In this document: positions 43,023 through 51,383 of the stretch, piece after piece
Layout of the letters: the number at the start of each line of letters is the position of its first letter
How positions within the stretch are numbered: the stretch's first letter is position 1
From: an uncultured Sulfolobales archaeon
Lineage (GTDB): Archaea; Thermoproteota; Thermoprotei_A; Sulfolobales; Desulfurococcaceae
Assembly: GCA_938045475.1 (NCBI GenBank)
Contig: CALIML010000017.1
Location: forward strand, 1 to 64,000
Reading direction: 5' to 3'
Length of the DNA stretch: 64,000 bases
Notes under the pieces: model-generated
The model's input: the letters and a program-made list of their open reading frames with translations, nothing else
What the model was told of the DNA's origin: nothing
Database searches by the model: none
Position numbers and translations under genes: made by a program

Positions 43023-43580
43023 CTAGGGCTTCCACCACTTAAGCAATAGATAGCGGCTTACATTCCTATCTACAACGGCTATGATCAGCTTCTTCCTCAC
43101 TGAGTGAAGGAGCCTGCCCATTCTCACGAAATCTATGGGATCCACGTTGGAATTCATTGATACTACTTGGACTCCGTATGGAGCATGATCTATTCCAGGC
43201 CCGTGTTCGTAAGCTAAGTAATCACATCCAAACTTTAATCCACGCCTCAATACATATCCGTGCTCCCTTAGATCCTTGTATGTCTTGTACAGCTCTAAGA
43301 AGCGGGGCACAGTCATCGATGCGTATTCCTCAAGTTCCTTTAAGCTCAACTCTCTAGATCCTTTATATACCCTTAACCTATTTGCTTCAACTAAGTATAG
43401 GGCTTCTATCAGTGAGAGCTCCAGGGGGGCCTTAATATCTTTCTCCTTAGGCTTAGACACTCCTAGGAATGAGCCGTAGAAGCCGCTCCAATACATTTTA
43501 TTTGAACACTCGCTGTCTAACACGACTACTCTATTGTACATTAAGTAGCCGTCGCACTTAACTTCACTGCGGTGAGTCAA
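43023..43580 (-). CDS. endA: tRNA-splicing endonuclease
   Basis: Removes tRNA introns at bulge-helix-bulge sites. A 185-residue protein with an N-terminal domain (LELSLIEALYLVEANRLRVY) and a C-terminal catalytic domain. The triad is in KFGCDYLAYEHGPGIDHAPY (Tyr and His) and VRKKLIIAVVD (Lys). Crenarchaea often use a heterotetramer with a second catalytic-dead subunit; no partner is visible in this window. Its substrates include all three intron-bearing tRNAs seen here. Confidence 0.9.
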   Translation of the reverse strand: MTHRSEVKCDGYLMYNRVVVLDSECSNKMYWSGFYGSFLGVSKPKEKDIKAPLELSLIEALYLVEANRLRVYKGSRELSLKELEEYASMTVPRFLELYKTYKDLREHGYVLRRGLKFGCDYLAYEHGPGIDHAPYGVQVVSMNSNVDPIDFVRMGRLLHSVRKKLIIAVVDRNVSRYLLLKWWKP

Positions 43581-43590
43581 GAAAATTCCC

Positions 43591-44268
43591 CTAGACTATA
43601 ACAGCCCTCTGTAGAGCTATGTATAGTAGCGTCTCCCCAAGTTCCTTAACGACGTCCGCAGCATTCTCCATGAAGTCCAGGGACTCCTTTAATAACATTA
43701 ATGCAGGCACATTTCCCTGAAGCCTTCTATATATCTTTAGTTCAATGGCTCTGTATACGTCATCGAGAGCGTCCTCATATTTAAACACTTTATCAACGTC
43801 CCTTAGAGTTTTCCTAGGGTCGCTTCTTAAGCCATTGAGGGATGCCGCCAGGGAATTGAATTCGGCAGCTAAGCCTTCAGAGAACTTCACTAGCTCTTGC
43901 TGAAGATCTGCATCTATGCTGTGGTTATTTGCTATAGCCATGTAGAGTCTGTACGCTGAACCATCCATTAATTGAGTAAGCCTGCTTAAACCTATGGCTA
44001 TTGTTGTATAAAGATCCTTTGTTTCTGCAGGTATGCTTAGCCTTACAGTGTACTCCACTAATAGGAGCTTCATGTGATCTGCTTTCTCCTTTAAGCTCCT
44101 TACCTGCTGGTGCAGTGAATAAAGCTTCTGCGGACTCTCATTACTCAGTGCATTCAAGAAGTGTAAGAGCCCCTTAATTGAGTCTTCAACTATTTTCAAC
44201 ATGTTTGTGAGAGAGTCAAACAAGTTCATCTCAGCAATGGTCTCATTGTACTCAGCCACTCTGCGCAC
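43591..44268 (-). CDS. PhoU-like helical protein (DUF47 type)
   Basis: A 225-residue, all-helical protein with two three-helix bundles. ETKDLYTTIAIGLSRLTQLM and the C-terminal LDFMENAADVVKELGETLL are in the positions of the metal-binding Glu/Asp motifs of PhoU/DUF47 proteins, which are often paired with Pit phosphate transporters. No such transporter is adjacent here; the neighbours are endA and a divergent radical SAM gene. Function may be regulatory. Confidence 0.7.
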   Translation of the reverse strand: MRRVAEYNETIAEMNLFDSLTNMLKIVEDSIKGLLHFLNALSNESPQKLYSLHQQVRSLKEKADHMKLLLVEYTVRLSIPAETKDLYTTIAIGLSRLTQLMDGSAYRLYMAIANNHSIDADLQQELVKFSEGLAAEFNSLAASLNGLRSDPRKTLRDVDKVFKYEDALDDVYRAIELKIYRRLQGNVPALMLLKESLDFMENAADVVKELGETLLYIALQRAVIV

Positions 44269-44307
44269 CCGGCTGGACTACGGAATTAGAGTTAATAAGG
44301 ATTGACT

Positions 44308-44315
44308 TTTATATA
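44308..44315 (+). promoter_or_regulatory. TATA box of the radical SAM gene
   Basis: TTTTATAT(A) at 44308-44316 lies only eight bases before the TTG at 44318. This puts transcription start near 44335 and favours TTG 44333 as the translation start of a leaderless mRNA. Confidence 0.45.
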
Positions 44316-44332
44316 CTTTGTTAGTGAAAGCA

Positions 44333-45973
44333 TTGAAGGCAATAGTCATAGATCTTCTAGCAAGAGCTAGCGGAGGCAAGTATACAAGCTTTGACGTAGT
44401 TGGAGCAGGGCCTAGAGTAGTAGCTGGAGTAGTTGAGTCTCTGGGAATAGAAGTGGATTTAGCTAGCTATGAGAAGGCTTTGAAAAGCGTTGACTTCACG
44501 GAGTACGATCTAGTGATGGCTTCAGCCATGTCTTCAGACTTAGGCTCCCTCCGAAGAATTCTAAGGAGGGCTTTCATAAGGAATAGAGATGCTATTAGAT
44601 TAGTCGGCGGACCAATATCAGCTGAATTTTATGAACTAATGCTTAAGCTGCCTGAATTAGATCTTGTGGTAGTAGGGGAAGCGGAGGAGACTTTAAGCAC
44701 TCTCCTGACTAAGGGATTAAGCTCCCTTATTCAAAGAGAGTTCAATGAGCTCAGCAATACAGATGGAATTGCGTATAGAGCGGGAAGTGGAGTAGTTTTC
44801 ACAGGCTTCCCTAAGTATACGTCGGAGGAAGTACTTAATTCAGTAAAGCCATTCACTAGAGTTAGCGAAGCCTACGACAACACATGGATTTACAGGTTTT
44901 ATGTTGAAGTCGTTAGGGGTTGCAGCAACTTCTCGAGACCTATGGTGAGCCCGGGCTCCAATAGGGCTTGCTTAAGGTGCTATAACTGTAGGAGCGACGA
45001 CCTTCTAAAAAGACTCGAATGTCCTGCAAAAATAATGCCTGGCTGCGGCTTCTGCAGTGTAGTTGCAGTCCACGGACCCCCGAGATCGAGGGTTCAGGAT
45101 TCGATAGTTAGTGAAGTGAGGGAGCTGATAAGGCATGGAGCTAGGAGAATAGTCTTAAGCGCCCCCGACTTCCTTGACTACGGGAGGAATTGGCTAGTTA
45201 AGCCCAGGCCCCTGACTCATCCATGCATGCCTAAGGCTAACTTAGAGGCTTTAGAGAGACTTCTTGAAGAAATAAGCAATATAAGTGAAGTAAGCTCGGG
45301 GGAAGTAAGGATCTTTGTTGAAAACGTAAAGGCATGCCTCATAGATGGGGAAACGGCTGAATTACTCGGCACTTACTTGAAGGGGACTCCTGTGAACATA
45401 GGTCTTGAGACATGCGTAGATAGATTTAACGACGAAGTCCTTGGAAAGCCAATAACTCTAAGGGAAGTCATTAGAGGAGTGAAACTATTGCGAAAGTATG
45501 GCGTTAGGCCGTACGTGTACTTAATGTACTATTTACCATACATTGATAGAGAGATCTATTTAAAGACTATTTCAACTATACCTAAGCTATTTAAGGCTGG
45601 AGTAGAGAAGGTCACTCTCTACAAGTTCACTCCACTTCCACTGACTCTATTTGAGTTACTTAAGCCAAGCATTGGAGAATGCTCTGAACTAGTGGAAGAA
45701 CTCAAGGCATTTGTAAAGAGGTTTAATGCATTAGCTAAAAAGACTTACTTAGGGAAGTTTATCGAGGTCTTCACTCTAGTTATTGAAGGAAGGGCTTACG
45801 GATACCCAGTAGATCATGGGCCAGTAGTATTCATTAATGACTCCAGCAAGTTGAGGAGTGGGTGTGTTGCTACAGTAAGGATAACTGACGTTAGATCTAG
45901 GCATGTAGTTGGAGAGCTGATCAACGTTAAGAAGTGTTATGAACGATCAGATTCGCTGAATCCACTGCCTTAA
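44333..45973 (+). CDS. Radical SAM protein with B12-binding-like N-terminal domain
   Basis: Residues about 1-130 form a Rossmann-like domain (RLVGGPISAEFYELMLKLPE, VVVGEAEETL) like cobalamin-binding radical SAM proteins. The Fe-S loop is unusual: VVRGCSNFSRP, then CLRCYNC, then CPAKIMPGCGFCSV, so the final cluster motif is Cys-x7-Cys-x2-Cys rather than Cys-x3-Cys-x2-Cys. NIGLETCVDRFNDEVLGKP and RKYGVRPYVYLMYYLPYIDR are SAM-domain strands. TTG 44333 is preferred from the TATA position. The C-terminus has a TRAM-like strand set (GCVATVRITDVRSRHVVGEL). The product is unknown. Confidence 0.75.
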   Translation: MKAIVIDLLARASGGKYTSFDVVGAGPRVVAGVVESLGIEVDLASYEKALKSVDFTEYDLVMASAMSSDLGSLRRILRRAFIRNRDAIRLVGGPISAEFYELMLKLPELDLVVVGEAEETLSTLLTKGLSSLIQREFNELSNTDGIAYRAGSGVVFTGFPKYTSEEVLNSVKPFTRVSEAYDNTWIYRFYVEVVRGCSNFSRPMVSPGSNRACLRCYNCRSDDLLKRLECPAKIMPGCGFCSVVAVHGPPRSRVQDSIVSEVRELIRHGARRIVLSAPDFLDYGRNWLVKPRPLTHPCMPKANLEALERLLEEISNISEVSSGEVRIFVENVKACLIDGETAELLGTYLKGTPVNIGLETCVDRFNDEVLGKPITLREVIRGVKLLRKYGVRPYVYLMYYLPYIDREIYLKTISTIPKLFKAGVEKVTLYKFTPLPLTLFELLKPSIGECSELVEELKAFVKRFNALAKKTYLGKFIEVFTLVIEGRAYGYPVDHGPVVFINDSSKLRSGCVATVRITDVRSRHVVGELINVKKCYERSDSLNPLP

Positions 45974-46358
45974 TTGCTTTACTGATGTCGTTCATCAATT
46001 CTCTTATTATATTTAAATACACTGCGCCCCCGTTAGACTCTAGATCTCTGATCAATTCACTGAGTATATCACTTATGTACGGCAGGCTTACTAGCCTTAC
46101 ATAGCTCATAAAGGTGCTTACTTGAAATGAAGTTGGTGAATCGAGCTCTGAGCCCACTCCTTGATATATCTCTATAAACTTATTGAGCTCTCTTAAAGCA
46201 AGCCTAAGTTGTTCAGCTAACATATTTATGCGGTCTGTTGATTTAAGCGCTCTATACTCACTTAGCACGCTCTTCCCAAGATCTATTCCATTCTCGAGTT
46301 TTTCAATGGACTTCCTTAAGCTAGTTAAAAGGTCGTTGATTAAGCTCAAGTAGTTCAC
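45927..46358 (-). CDS. Helical protein, function unknown
   Basis: A 143-residue all-alpha protein with long amphipathic helices and no Cys (for example LINDLLTSLRKSIEKLENGI and MLAEQLRLALRELNKFIEIY). It overlaps the upstream gene (46355) by four bases (ATGA), so it is co-translated with it. Its 3' end overlaps the end of the convergent radical SAM gene by 47 bases. No family recognised. Confidence 0.55.
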   Translation of the reverse strand: MNYLSLINDLLTSLRKSIEKLENGIDLGKSVLSEYRALKSTDRINMLAEQLRLALRELNKFIEIYQGVGSELDSPTSFQVSTFMSYVRLVSLPYISDILSELIRDLESNGGAVYLNIIRELMNDISKAIKAVDSANLIVHNTS

Positions 46359-46753
46359 GCCTTTCTCCTAATAGTTGCAATGCTATTGTTAGCTACGCCA
46401 TTTAGCCTCAGCTCCTCGGAATTGCAGAATACTGTGTTGTATTGAACGCCGCTGGCCACTAGTGCTTTATACACAAGCTTCTTTTTCCCTCCAATAACTA
46501 TTTCAACTAAGTCCCCCTCGCTAACTCTTATTTCGCTGGCCAGCTCTTGCGAGATCTTAGCTAAATCCTTTGGCAGATGATCATCGTAAATTATTCTCAC
46601 CCTTCTTTCAACAACTTTAGCCTTTGCCTGCTTTAACTCTGATGCGGGGGGCACTATAGTGAGTAGCTTCACTATATCAAGCTTCTTTTCAGCTTCTTTG
46701 CTTCTAGAGCTACCGGCTTCTTCGCCTCCATAGATCATTTCAAAATCCCCCAC
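46355..46753 (-). CDS. Small protein with double-psi-barrel-like C-terminal domain
   Basis: Residues about 1-45 are charged and probably flexible. Residues 48-132 alternate strands and loops: ERRVRIIYDDHLPKDLAKIS, SEGDLVEIVIGGKKKLVYKA, and a closing GVANNSIATIRRK. The pattern of basic strand, PKD, GD-x-VEI and final strand resembles CDC48-N/AbrB-like double-psi barrels. A nucleic acid or protein-binding role is possible. It is followed by the helical protein gene (overlap ATGA); glyS lies 42 bases downstream on the same strand. Confidence 0.5.
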   Translation of the reverse strand: MGDFEMIYGGEEAGSSRSKEAEKKLDIVKLLTIVPPASELKQAKAKVVERRVRIIYDDHLPKDLAKISQELASEIRVSEGDLVEIVIGGKKKLVYKALVASGVQYNTVFCNSEELRLNGVANNSIATIRRKA

Positions 46754-46795
46754 TATTAATCTTAAATTACTTTAGGTAATAAGTACTTTACGGAC

Positions 46796-48541
46796 TCACT
46801 GAGTACCGGCGCTAATTAACTTGCTTAGTGTCGCCATTAATTCATCTATGCTTACTCTAACTTGGCTTCTAGTGTCGCGGAACCTTATAGTGATAGTTCC
46901 ATCAGTTATTGACTGATAGTCCACAGTAATGGCGTATGGAATTCCGTATTCATCTGATTTCACATATCTTTTACCTATGCTTCCCTCTTCATCATAGTAC
47001 GTTGGTATTGAGGAATTGAGCAGAGTTCTATAGATCTTTGTTGCCAGCTCTTTAATCTTTTGATGCGCCTCCTTCCTCCCAGTAACTAATGGGAAGACTG
47101 CTACCTTATATGGAGCTAGCTCTGCTTGGAACTTCATCACTATTCTGCCGTCGCTTGCCTTACTAAATGAGTACTCTAAGACTGTGTACATGAGTCTCTC
47201 TAAGCCGAAGGAGGGCTCCGCTACGTGCGGCACTATCTTCTCCCCATGGATTAAGGCCTTCTCCTCCTTAACTATGAAGTAGTCTTTGCTGAGCTTAACT
47301 CCGCCTACTTCCACATATCCACATGTCTCCAGAGATCTCTCTAAGAGATCGCTGCTTAACTTAAATACCTCGGATAATATTAGTGGCGCAGACTCCTTAA
47401 AGTCCCTCTTTATACTGACGACATCTGGCGTGAGCTTTCTTGAAATGCCCTCAACAGGCTTTTCATACTTCTTGAAGTAAGTGAGATCTGTTTTAGAATA
47501 AGCCATGTGCCCCCTTAAATCATAGTCAGTTCTATATGCATAGCCAGCTACCTCAATCCACCCATACCTCTTACTGTACACCAGTTGGTCAAATGTTTGA
47601 GCTGAGTAATGGGCTCTTTCATGCGGGAGCTTCTCTTCAAAGTATATAGCCTCCCCAGGGATCCCGAGGCTCTCAACAAACTTTTGCCCAACGGCCATCC
47701 AGTAAGCAAGCCACGGGTTGACTATCACTCCTTTACTGAGAAAATCCCTTAGAGGTGCTTCAACAGGCTCCTTAACTCCAGAGGCTTTTAAATCATTGTA
47801 AAGCACTCTAAGCTTTACGTCAAGCATTTCATCAGTCAAGTACTCCGCAGATTCCTCAGAGCTCTTAGATTGATCGAAGAAGAACTCCAACTCCATTATA
47901 GTGAACTCCCTTAGTCTGACGAGGCCTTGTCTAGGCGATATCTCATTCCTCCCCACCTTACCTATTTGAGCTATGCCTATTGGAAGTCTTTCACCCATAG
48001 CTGCAAGCACGTGTTTAAATGAAGTAAATATTCCCTGAGCAGTTTCCGGCCTAATGTAGCCTAAAGCCCCTTTATATGGGCCTATATCCGTTTTAAATAG
48101 TAGTAGAGCGTGTTTCGGCGCTGAGAGATTCCCTCCATCGATTGGGCACTTCACTCCCCTATCATTAATGATGGCTTCAATTTCCTCTAGCGACAGCCCC
48201 TCCACCTTTACACCTGCAGACTCTTCAATTAAGTGATCTGCTCTGTACGTTCTGCCGCACTTTAAGCATTCAACAACAGGATCTGTGAAGTGGTCTTCAT
48301 GCCCGCTTGCTTTAAGGACTATTTGAGGAGTTACTATAGGCGTCTCTATCTCTACGACTAAGCCGTACTGCCTGTATATGAAGTACTTTCTCCACAGTTC
48401 AATAATGTTGTTTTTAAGAAGCGTTCCAGCTGGCCCAAAGTCGTAGAGTCCAGCTATTCCTCCGTATATCTCATAGGATGGCCATAAGTACCCTCTGTTC
48501 CTCAACAATTTATTGAATTCCTCCCATTGCTCCTCCGACAT
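46796..48541 (-). CDS. glyS: Glycyl-tRNA synthetase (class II, archaeal/eukaryotic type)
   Basis: Charges tRNA-Gly. The 581-residue protein begins with EEQWEEFNKLLRNRGYLWPS and YGGIAGLYDFGPAGTLLKNN. Motif 2 is seen in GIAQIGKVGRNEISPRQGLV and LREFTIMELEFFF. Motif 3 is EPSFGLERLMYTVLEY, and the anticodon-binding domain follows (LAPYKVAVFPLVTGRKEAHQ). An insertion with a Cys pair (VECLKCGRTY, then CPIDGG) is normal for this type. ATG 48541. Confidence 0.95.
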   Translation of the reverse strand: MSEEQWEEFNKLLRNRGYLWPSYEIYGGIAGLYDFGPAGTLLKNNIIELWRKYFIYRQYGLVVEIETPIVTPQIVLKASGHEDHFTDPVVECLKCGRTYRADHLIEESAGVKVEGLSLEEIEAIINDRGVKCPIDGGNLSAPKHALLLFKTDIGPYKGALGYIRPETAQGIFTSFKHVLAAMGERLPIGIAQIGKVGRNEISPRQGLVRLREFTIMELEFFFDQSKSSEESAEYLTDEMLDVKLRVLYNDLKASGVKEPVEAPLRDFLSKGVIVNPWLAYWMAVGQKFVESLGIPGEAIYFEEKLPHERAHYSAQTFDQLVYSKRYGWIEVAGYAYRTDYDLRGHMAYSKTDLTYFKKYEKPVEGISRKLTPDVVSIKRDFKESAPLILSEVFKLSSDLLERSLETCGYVEVGGVKLSKDYFIVKEEKALIHGEKIVPHVAEPSFGLERLMYTVLEYSFSKASDGRIVMKFQAELAPYKVAVFPLVTGRKEAHQKIKELATKIYRTLLNSSIPTYYDEEGSIGKRYVKSDEYGIPYAITVDYQSITDGTITIRFRDTRSQVRVSIDELMATLSKLISAGTQ

Positions 48542-48956
48542 ATAGCTCTACGCCTCCTGCATGAGCAGCTCGACGTTGATTCTATAACTGAAAGTAGGTA
48601 GTCAGTAAGTAGGGTTATAAGCTTTGAAGAATGCTTGACTATCTCACTGCAAAGCCTTAAGATAGGCAGTTTAAGTGAAGTGCTGTGGCAATTTCACTCA
48701 GCATAGCGCCTAAGTTCAAGAAGAGCAGTTTACTCAACAGTATTCAAAGTACTTAACTGTATAGGAGAGCTGGAAGCCATGCTAGAGCTCGCTTCATTAT
48801 TAGACTGCTAAAGATCTCGTTAGAGTAGCGGCAGCATTGAACCCAAGGATCCTGTAGCAACAGGTGGTGCAGAGAGTTCATAGATGTCTGTATAGAGCCT
48901 TCTCAGTAGCCTTATTAATTCTAGGCAATACATCGTATCCTGTAAGGGGGATTTAA
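48542..48956. other. 415-bp region without a clear gene
   Basis: Lies between the divergent glyS and agmatinase starts, so it must contain both promoters. In the plus direction short broken pieces such as LSEVLWQFHS and VFKVLNCIGELEAMLELASL (about 48675-48810) look like coding sequence but are interrupted by stops, consistent with a dead gene of unknown identity. No tRNA, repeat array or TnpB relic was recognised. Confidence 0.35.
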
Positions 48957-49856
48957 GTGTGGAGCAAGCTATTGAGTGAGACTAGGGCATTCGGGTGCTT
49001 GAGAAACCCTGAGTCAATTATAACTATAATTGGAGTTCCTTACGATAGCTCTTCATCCTATAGGCCTGGCTCTAGGTTCGCTCCTCAATCAATTAGAGAC
49101 GCTGCCTGCAACATGGAGTTAAACTCAATGCTTACCGGCATAGACCTTGAGTCAGTGGGCTTTAACGACATAGGTGATCTAGCTGTAGCGCTAGGCGATG
49201 GAGAAAAGACTCTAAGCATGTTGACTAACGTAGTTAGTAATGTGTTAAGCGGGAAGAGAGTTATTTCAGTTATTGGAGGAGAACACACAATTACTTATGG
49301 AGTACTTAGAGCTTTTAAAGAAGACACAGGCTACTTAGTTGTAGACGCCCACTTAGACTTAAGGGAGGACTACTTAGGCTATAAGTACAGCCATGCCTCA
49401 TTCAACAGATTGATAATTGAAGAACTTGGACTACACCCCTTGTACATAGGAGTTAGAGCATGGTCATCTGAAGAAAGCTCTTATGCAAATAAGCGTGGGT
49501 TAAAAGCTATTTCCTCAGAGTTTTTCGAGGATAGAAGCATTAGTGAACTAGTTAATGAAGTGAGGCAGTTGATTAAGAGCGTGGATAAGGTATACCTTTC
49601 AATAGACTTTGACGCCTTTGATCCATCTTACGCCCCTGGAGTAGGCAATCCAGAGCCTCTAGGCATAACTCCTAGAAAGCTTCTGAGATTATTGAAGGAG
49701 CTGGTGCTGAGTAATGGGTTGGAAGTTGCTGGCTTCGATGTCGTTGAAGTAAACCCACTCAAGGATCCATCAGATATAACGAGCGCTCTAGCTGCAAAAA
49801 TGATCGTAGAAATGTCGTCGCTTGAATTAATAAAATTACGCAAAGTCTCTCAGTAA
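48957..49856 (+). CDS. speB: Agmatinase / arginase-family ureohydrolase
   Basis: Hydrolyses agmatine to putrescine and urea in polyamine synthesis. The binuclear manganese motifs are GGEHTITYG, VDAHLDLREDYLG with KYSHASFNR, and SIDFDAFDPSYAPGVGNPEP (20 residues). The 299-residue length is normal. GTG 48957 is the likely start, with AAGGGGG just upstream. Distinguishing agmatinase from guanidinobutyrase or related enzymes cannot be done from motifs alone. Confidence 0.9.
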   Translation: MWSKLLSETRAFGCLRNPESIITIIGVPYDSSSSYRPGSRFAPQSIRDAACNMELNSMLTGIDLESVGFNDIGDLAVALGDGEKTLSMLTNVVSNVLSGKRVISVIGGEHTITYGVLRAFKEDTGYLVVDAHLDLREDYLGYKYSHASFNRLIIEELGLHPLYIGVRAWSSEESSYANKRGLKAISSEFFEDRSISELVNEVRQLIKSVDKVYLSIDFDAFDPSYAPGVGNPEPLGITPRKLLRLLKELVLSNGLEVAGFDVVEVNPLKDPSDITSALAAKMIVEMSSLELIKLRKVSQ

Positions 49857-50116
49857 CATCGTCTCACGCCCGCATGATCTACGCTATCCACTTCCCAAAG
49901 ATCTCTTAGGTTCCTAACCCGGAGCTTCATAAGCAGCATATATGAATGCTTTTTGAAGAGCAGGTTCTGAAGCGAGAGGTAAAGCTCTATGGAGGGAGCT
50001 CTTCATTCAGCTAGCCTTCATTGAGGAAGTTGAGACACGTTATTGAAACTATAGCATTAATAATCCTTAAATTAATAGTTGCAGTTGGGGCATCGGAGGC
50101 GCTATAGAGGCTATGG

Positions 50117-50608
50117 TTGAGAAGATCGGCTATATACGTGAAAATTTCAGGCTTAGAATCGGCAGGATTTACCCTAAAGGTGAGGTGGTGTCTACTGGCG
50201 GTAAGACTTAAGCTAGTGTTAGAATATAGCGTGGGCGCTGTTGAGACTATTGCTCTTCTCAACAGCGGTTATGAAACCCTAAGACCTGAAATACTCTTAC
50301 CTATCTCTATTGCAAGAGAGTTAAAGCTATTCCCCCCACCAACAACAGCAACCATTAAAGAATATACTCTCGCCGACGGCTCTACGATACATCTCATAAA
50401 AATCCCTAGAGCCTTAAAAGTCTCCGTTACTGAAGATGATAGAGTTGTCGGACCCATAGAAGCTGATGTAACTATAAGTGAAGGTGCTGAAGAACCATTG
50501 ATAAGCGATAAACTAGCAAGCAAATTAAACATAGCTGTACTAGACTTTGGTGAAGGAATATGGTGTTTTAGAGATGAAGTAGGGAAGAAAGAGAGAAAGA
50601 CGTATTAA
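50117..50608 (+). CDS. Retropepsin-like (clan AA) domain protein with NSG in place of DSG/DTG
   Basis: A 163-residue protein resembling archaeal clan AA aspartic proteases: LLNSGYETLRPEILLPISIA, KEYTLADGSTIHLIKIP, and a closing ISDKLASKLNIAVLDFGEGI. The catalytic Asp of the Asp-Ser/Thr-Gly motif is Asn49 here (codon AAC 50261-50263), so activity is doubtful unless the dimer uses another residue. The N-terminal 21 residues may be untranslated: GTG 50180 is an alternative start. It is followed by a TnpB relic. Confidence 0.6.
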   Translation: MRRSAIYVKISGLESAGFTLKVRWCLLAVRLKLVLEYSVGAVETIALLNSGYETLRPEILLPISIARELKLFPPPTTATIKEYTLADGSTIHLIKIPRALKVSVTEDDRVVGPIEADVTISEGAEEPLISDKLASKLNIAVLDFGEGIWCFRDEVGKKERKTY

Positions 50609-50629
50609 GTTACTAGAGCGCGTGAAGTA

Positions 50630-50740
50630 CAACCCTCATCCATTCTAGCCTAGCGTTCTTTCGTTACGCTAGGCCTTCCTCCCTCTTCTCATGGAGAAAG
50701 CGGTTTCAAGACCCCCTTCTTCACTTTGAGGCTGGGGTCT
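50630..50740 (-). repeat. TnpB 3'-end relic with hairpin
   Basis: On the minus strand the order is GGTCTTGAAACCGCTTTCTCC, ATGAGAAGAGGGAGGAAGG, then the hairpin CCTAGCGTAACG/CGTTCTTTCG-AACGCTAGG near 50674-50647. The hairpin arms GCCTAGCGTT are the same as at 40440-40560. In one frame it reads LKPLSPMRR, a TnpB-tail-like sequence. It lies between the retropepsin-like gene and rpo12. Confidence 0.6.
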
Positions 50741-50801
50741 TAAGCTCATAAGCTTTGAGAGCTTTAATGAATCCGATCAACTTGCATTAATGCATAAAGA
50801 C

Positions 50802-50948
50802 TTAGAGTGCCTTAACTGCTCTAAACTCTCTCTGAACTTTATATATAACTTTATAGCCGCACTTGGGGCACATAACTCTGCCACCTAAGTTAAGCATCTC
50901 TGATTCATTAAATATGTAGCCGCATTTTCCGCATAGATACCTAGGCAC
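50802..50948 (-). CDS. rpo12: RNA polymerase subunit Rpo12 (RpoP)
   Basis: A 48-residue zinc-ribbon subunit of archaeal RNA polymerase. PRYLCGKCGYIFNESEML and VMCPKCGYKVIYKVQRE give the two Cys-x-x-Cys pairs of Rpb12/RpoP, and the end RAVKAL is typical. GTG 50948 follows a GGTGG site (50957-50953). The gene ends at TAA 50804-50802. It is divergent from the aIF1 gene. Confidence 0.92.
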   Translation of the reverse strand: MPRYLCGKCGYIFNESEMLNLGGRVMCPKCGYKVIYKVQREFRAVKAL

Positions 50949-51043
50949 ATCCCCCACCTGAGCTTGAATACATTAAAGGAAGCAACTTTAATAAAGGTAT
51001 CTGCTTTAGATAGTATTGTAGAGTAACTAAGGAGCAGGAGGAA

Positions 51044-51358
51044 ATGGCGAAATATTTGGAAAGCGTATGTAGAGGGCTTCCACCAGAGCTATGTGAACAG
51101 TTATTTAAGGAGCAGCACTTCGTAAAGATTAGACTAGACAAAAGGAAGTTTGGAAAGGAAGTAACAGTTGTTGAGGGAATAAATGCCGATCACCATGAAT
51201 TGAAGGAACTTGCATCAAAGCTTAAAAGTAAGTTGGCTACTGGGGGAACAGTTAAGGAGGGGCGTATAGAGCTTCAGGGAGACCATAGGTATAGAGTCAA
51301 GGAACTGCTCATAAATGAGCTCGGCTTCCCAGAAGAAAACGTAATGATTTTAGATTAA
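51044..51358 (+). CDS. Translation initiation factor aIF1 (SUI1)
   Basis: A 104-residue factor that monitors start codon selection on the small subunit. [40 protein letters not shown] and [20 protein letters not shown] are the usual blocks, with the GTGGTVK-like loop in ATGGTVK. The ATG is preceded by GGAGG at normal spacing. Followed by the convergent TFB gene after 25 bases. Confidence 0.95.
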   Translation: MAKYLESVCRGLPPELCEQLFKEQHFVKIRLDKRKFGKEVTVVEGINADHHELKELASKLKSKLATGGTVKEGRIELQGDHRYRVKELLINELGFPEENVMILD

Positions 51359-51383
51359 TTCTATAGAACAACGTCTTTTTTAA

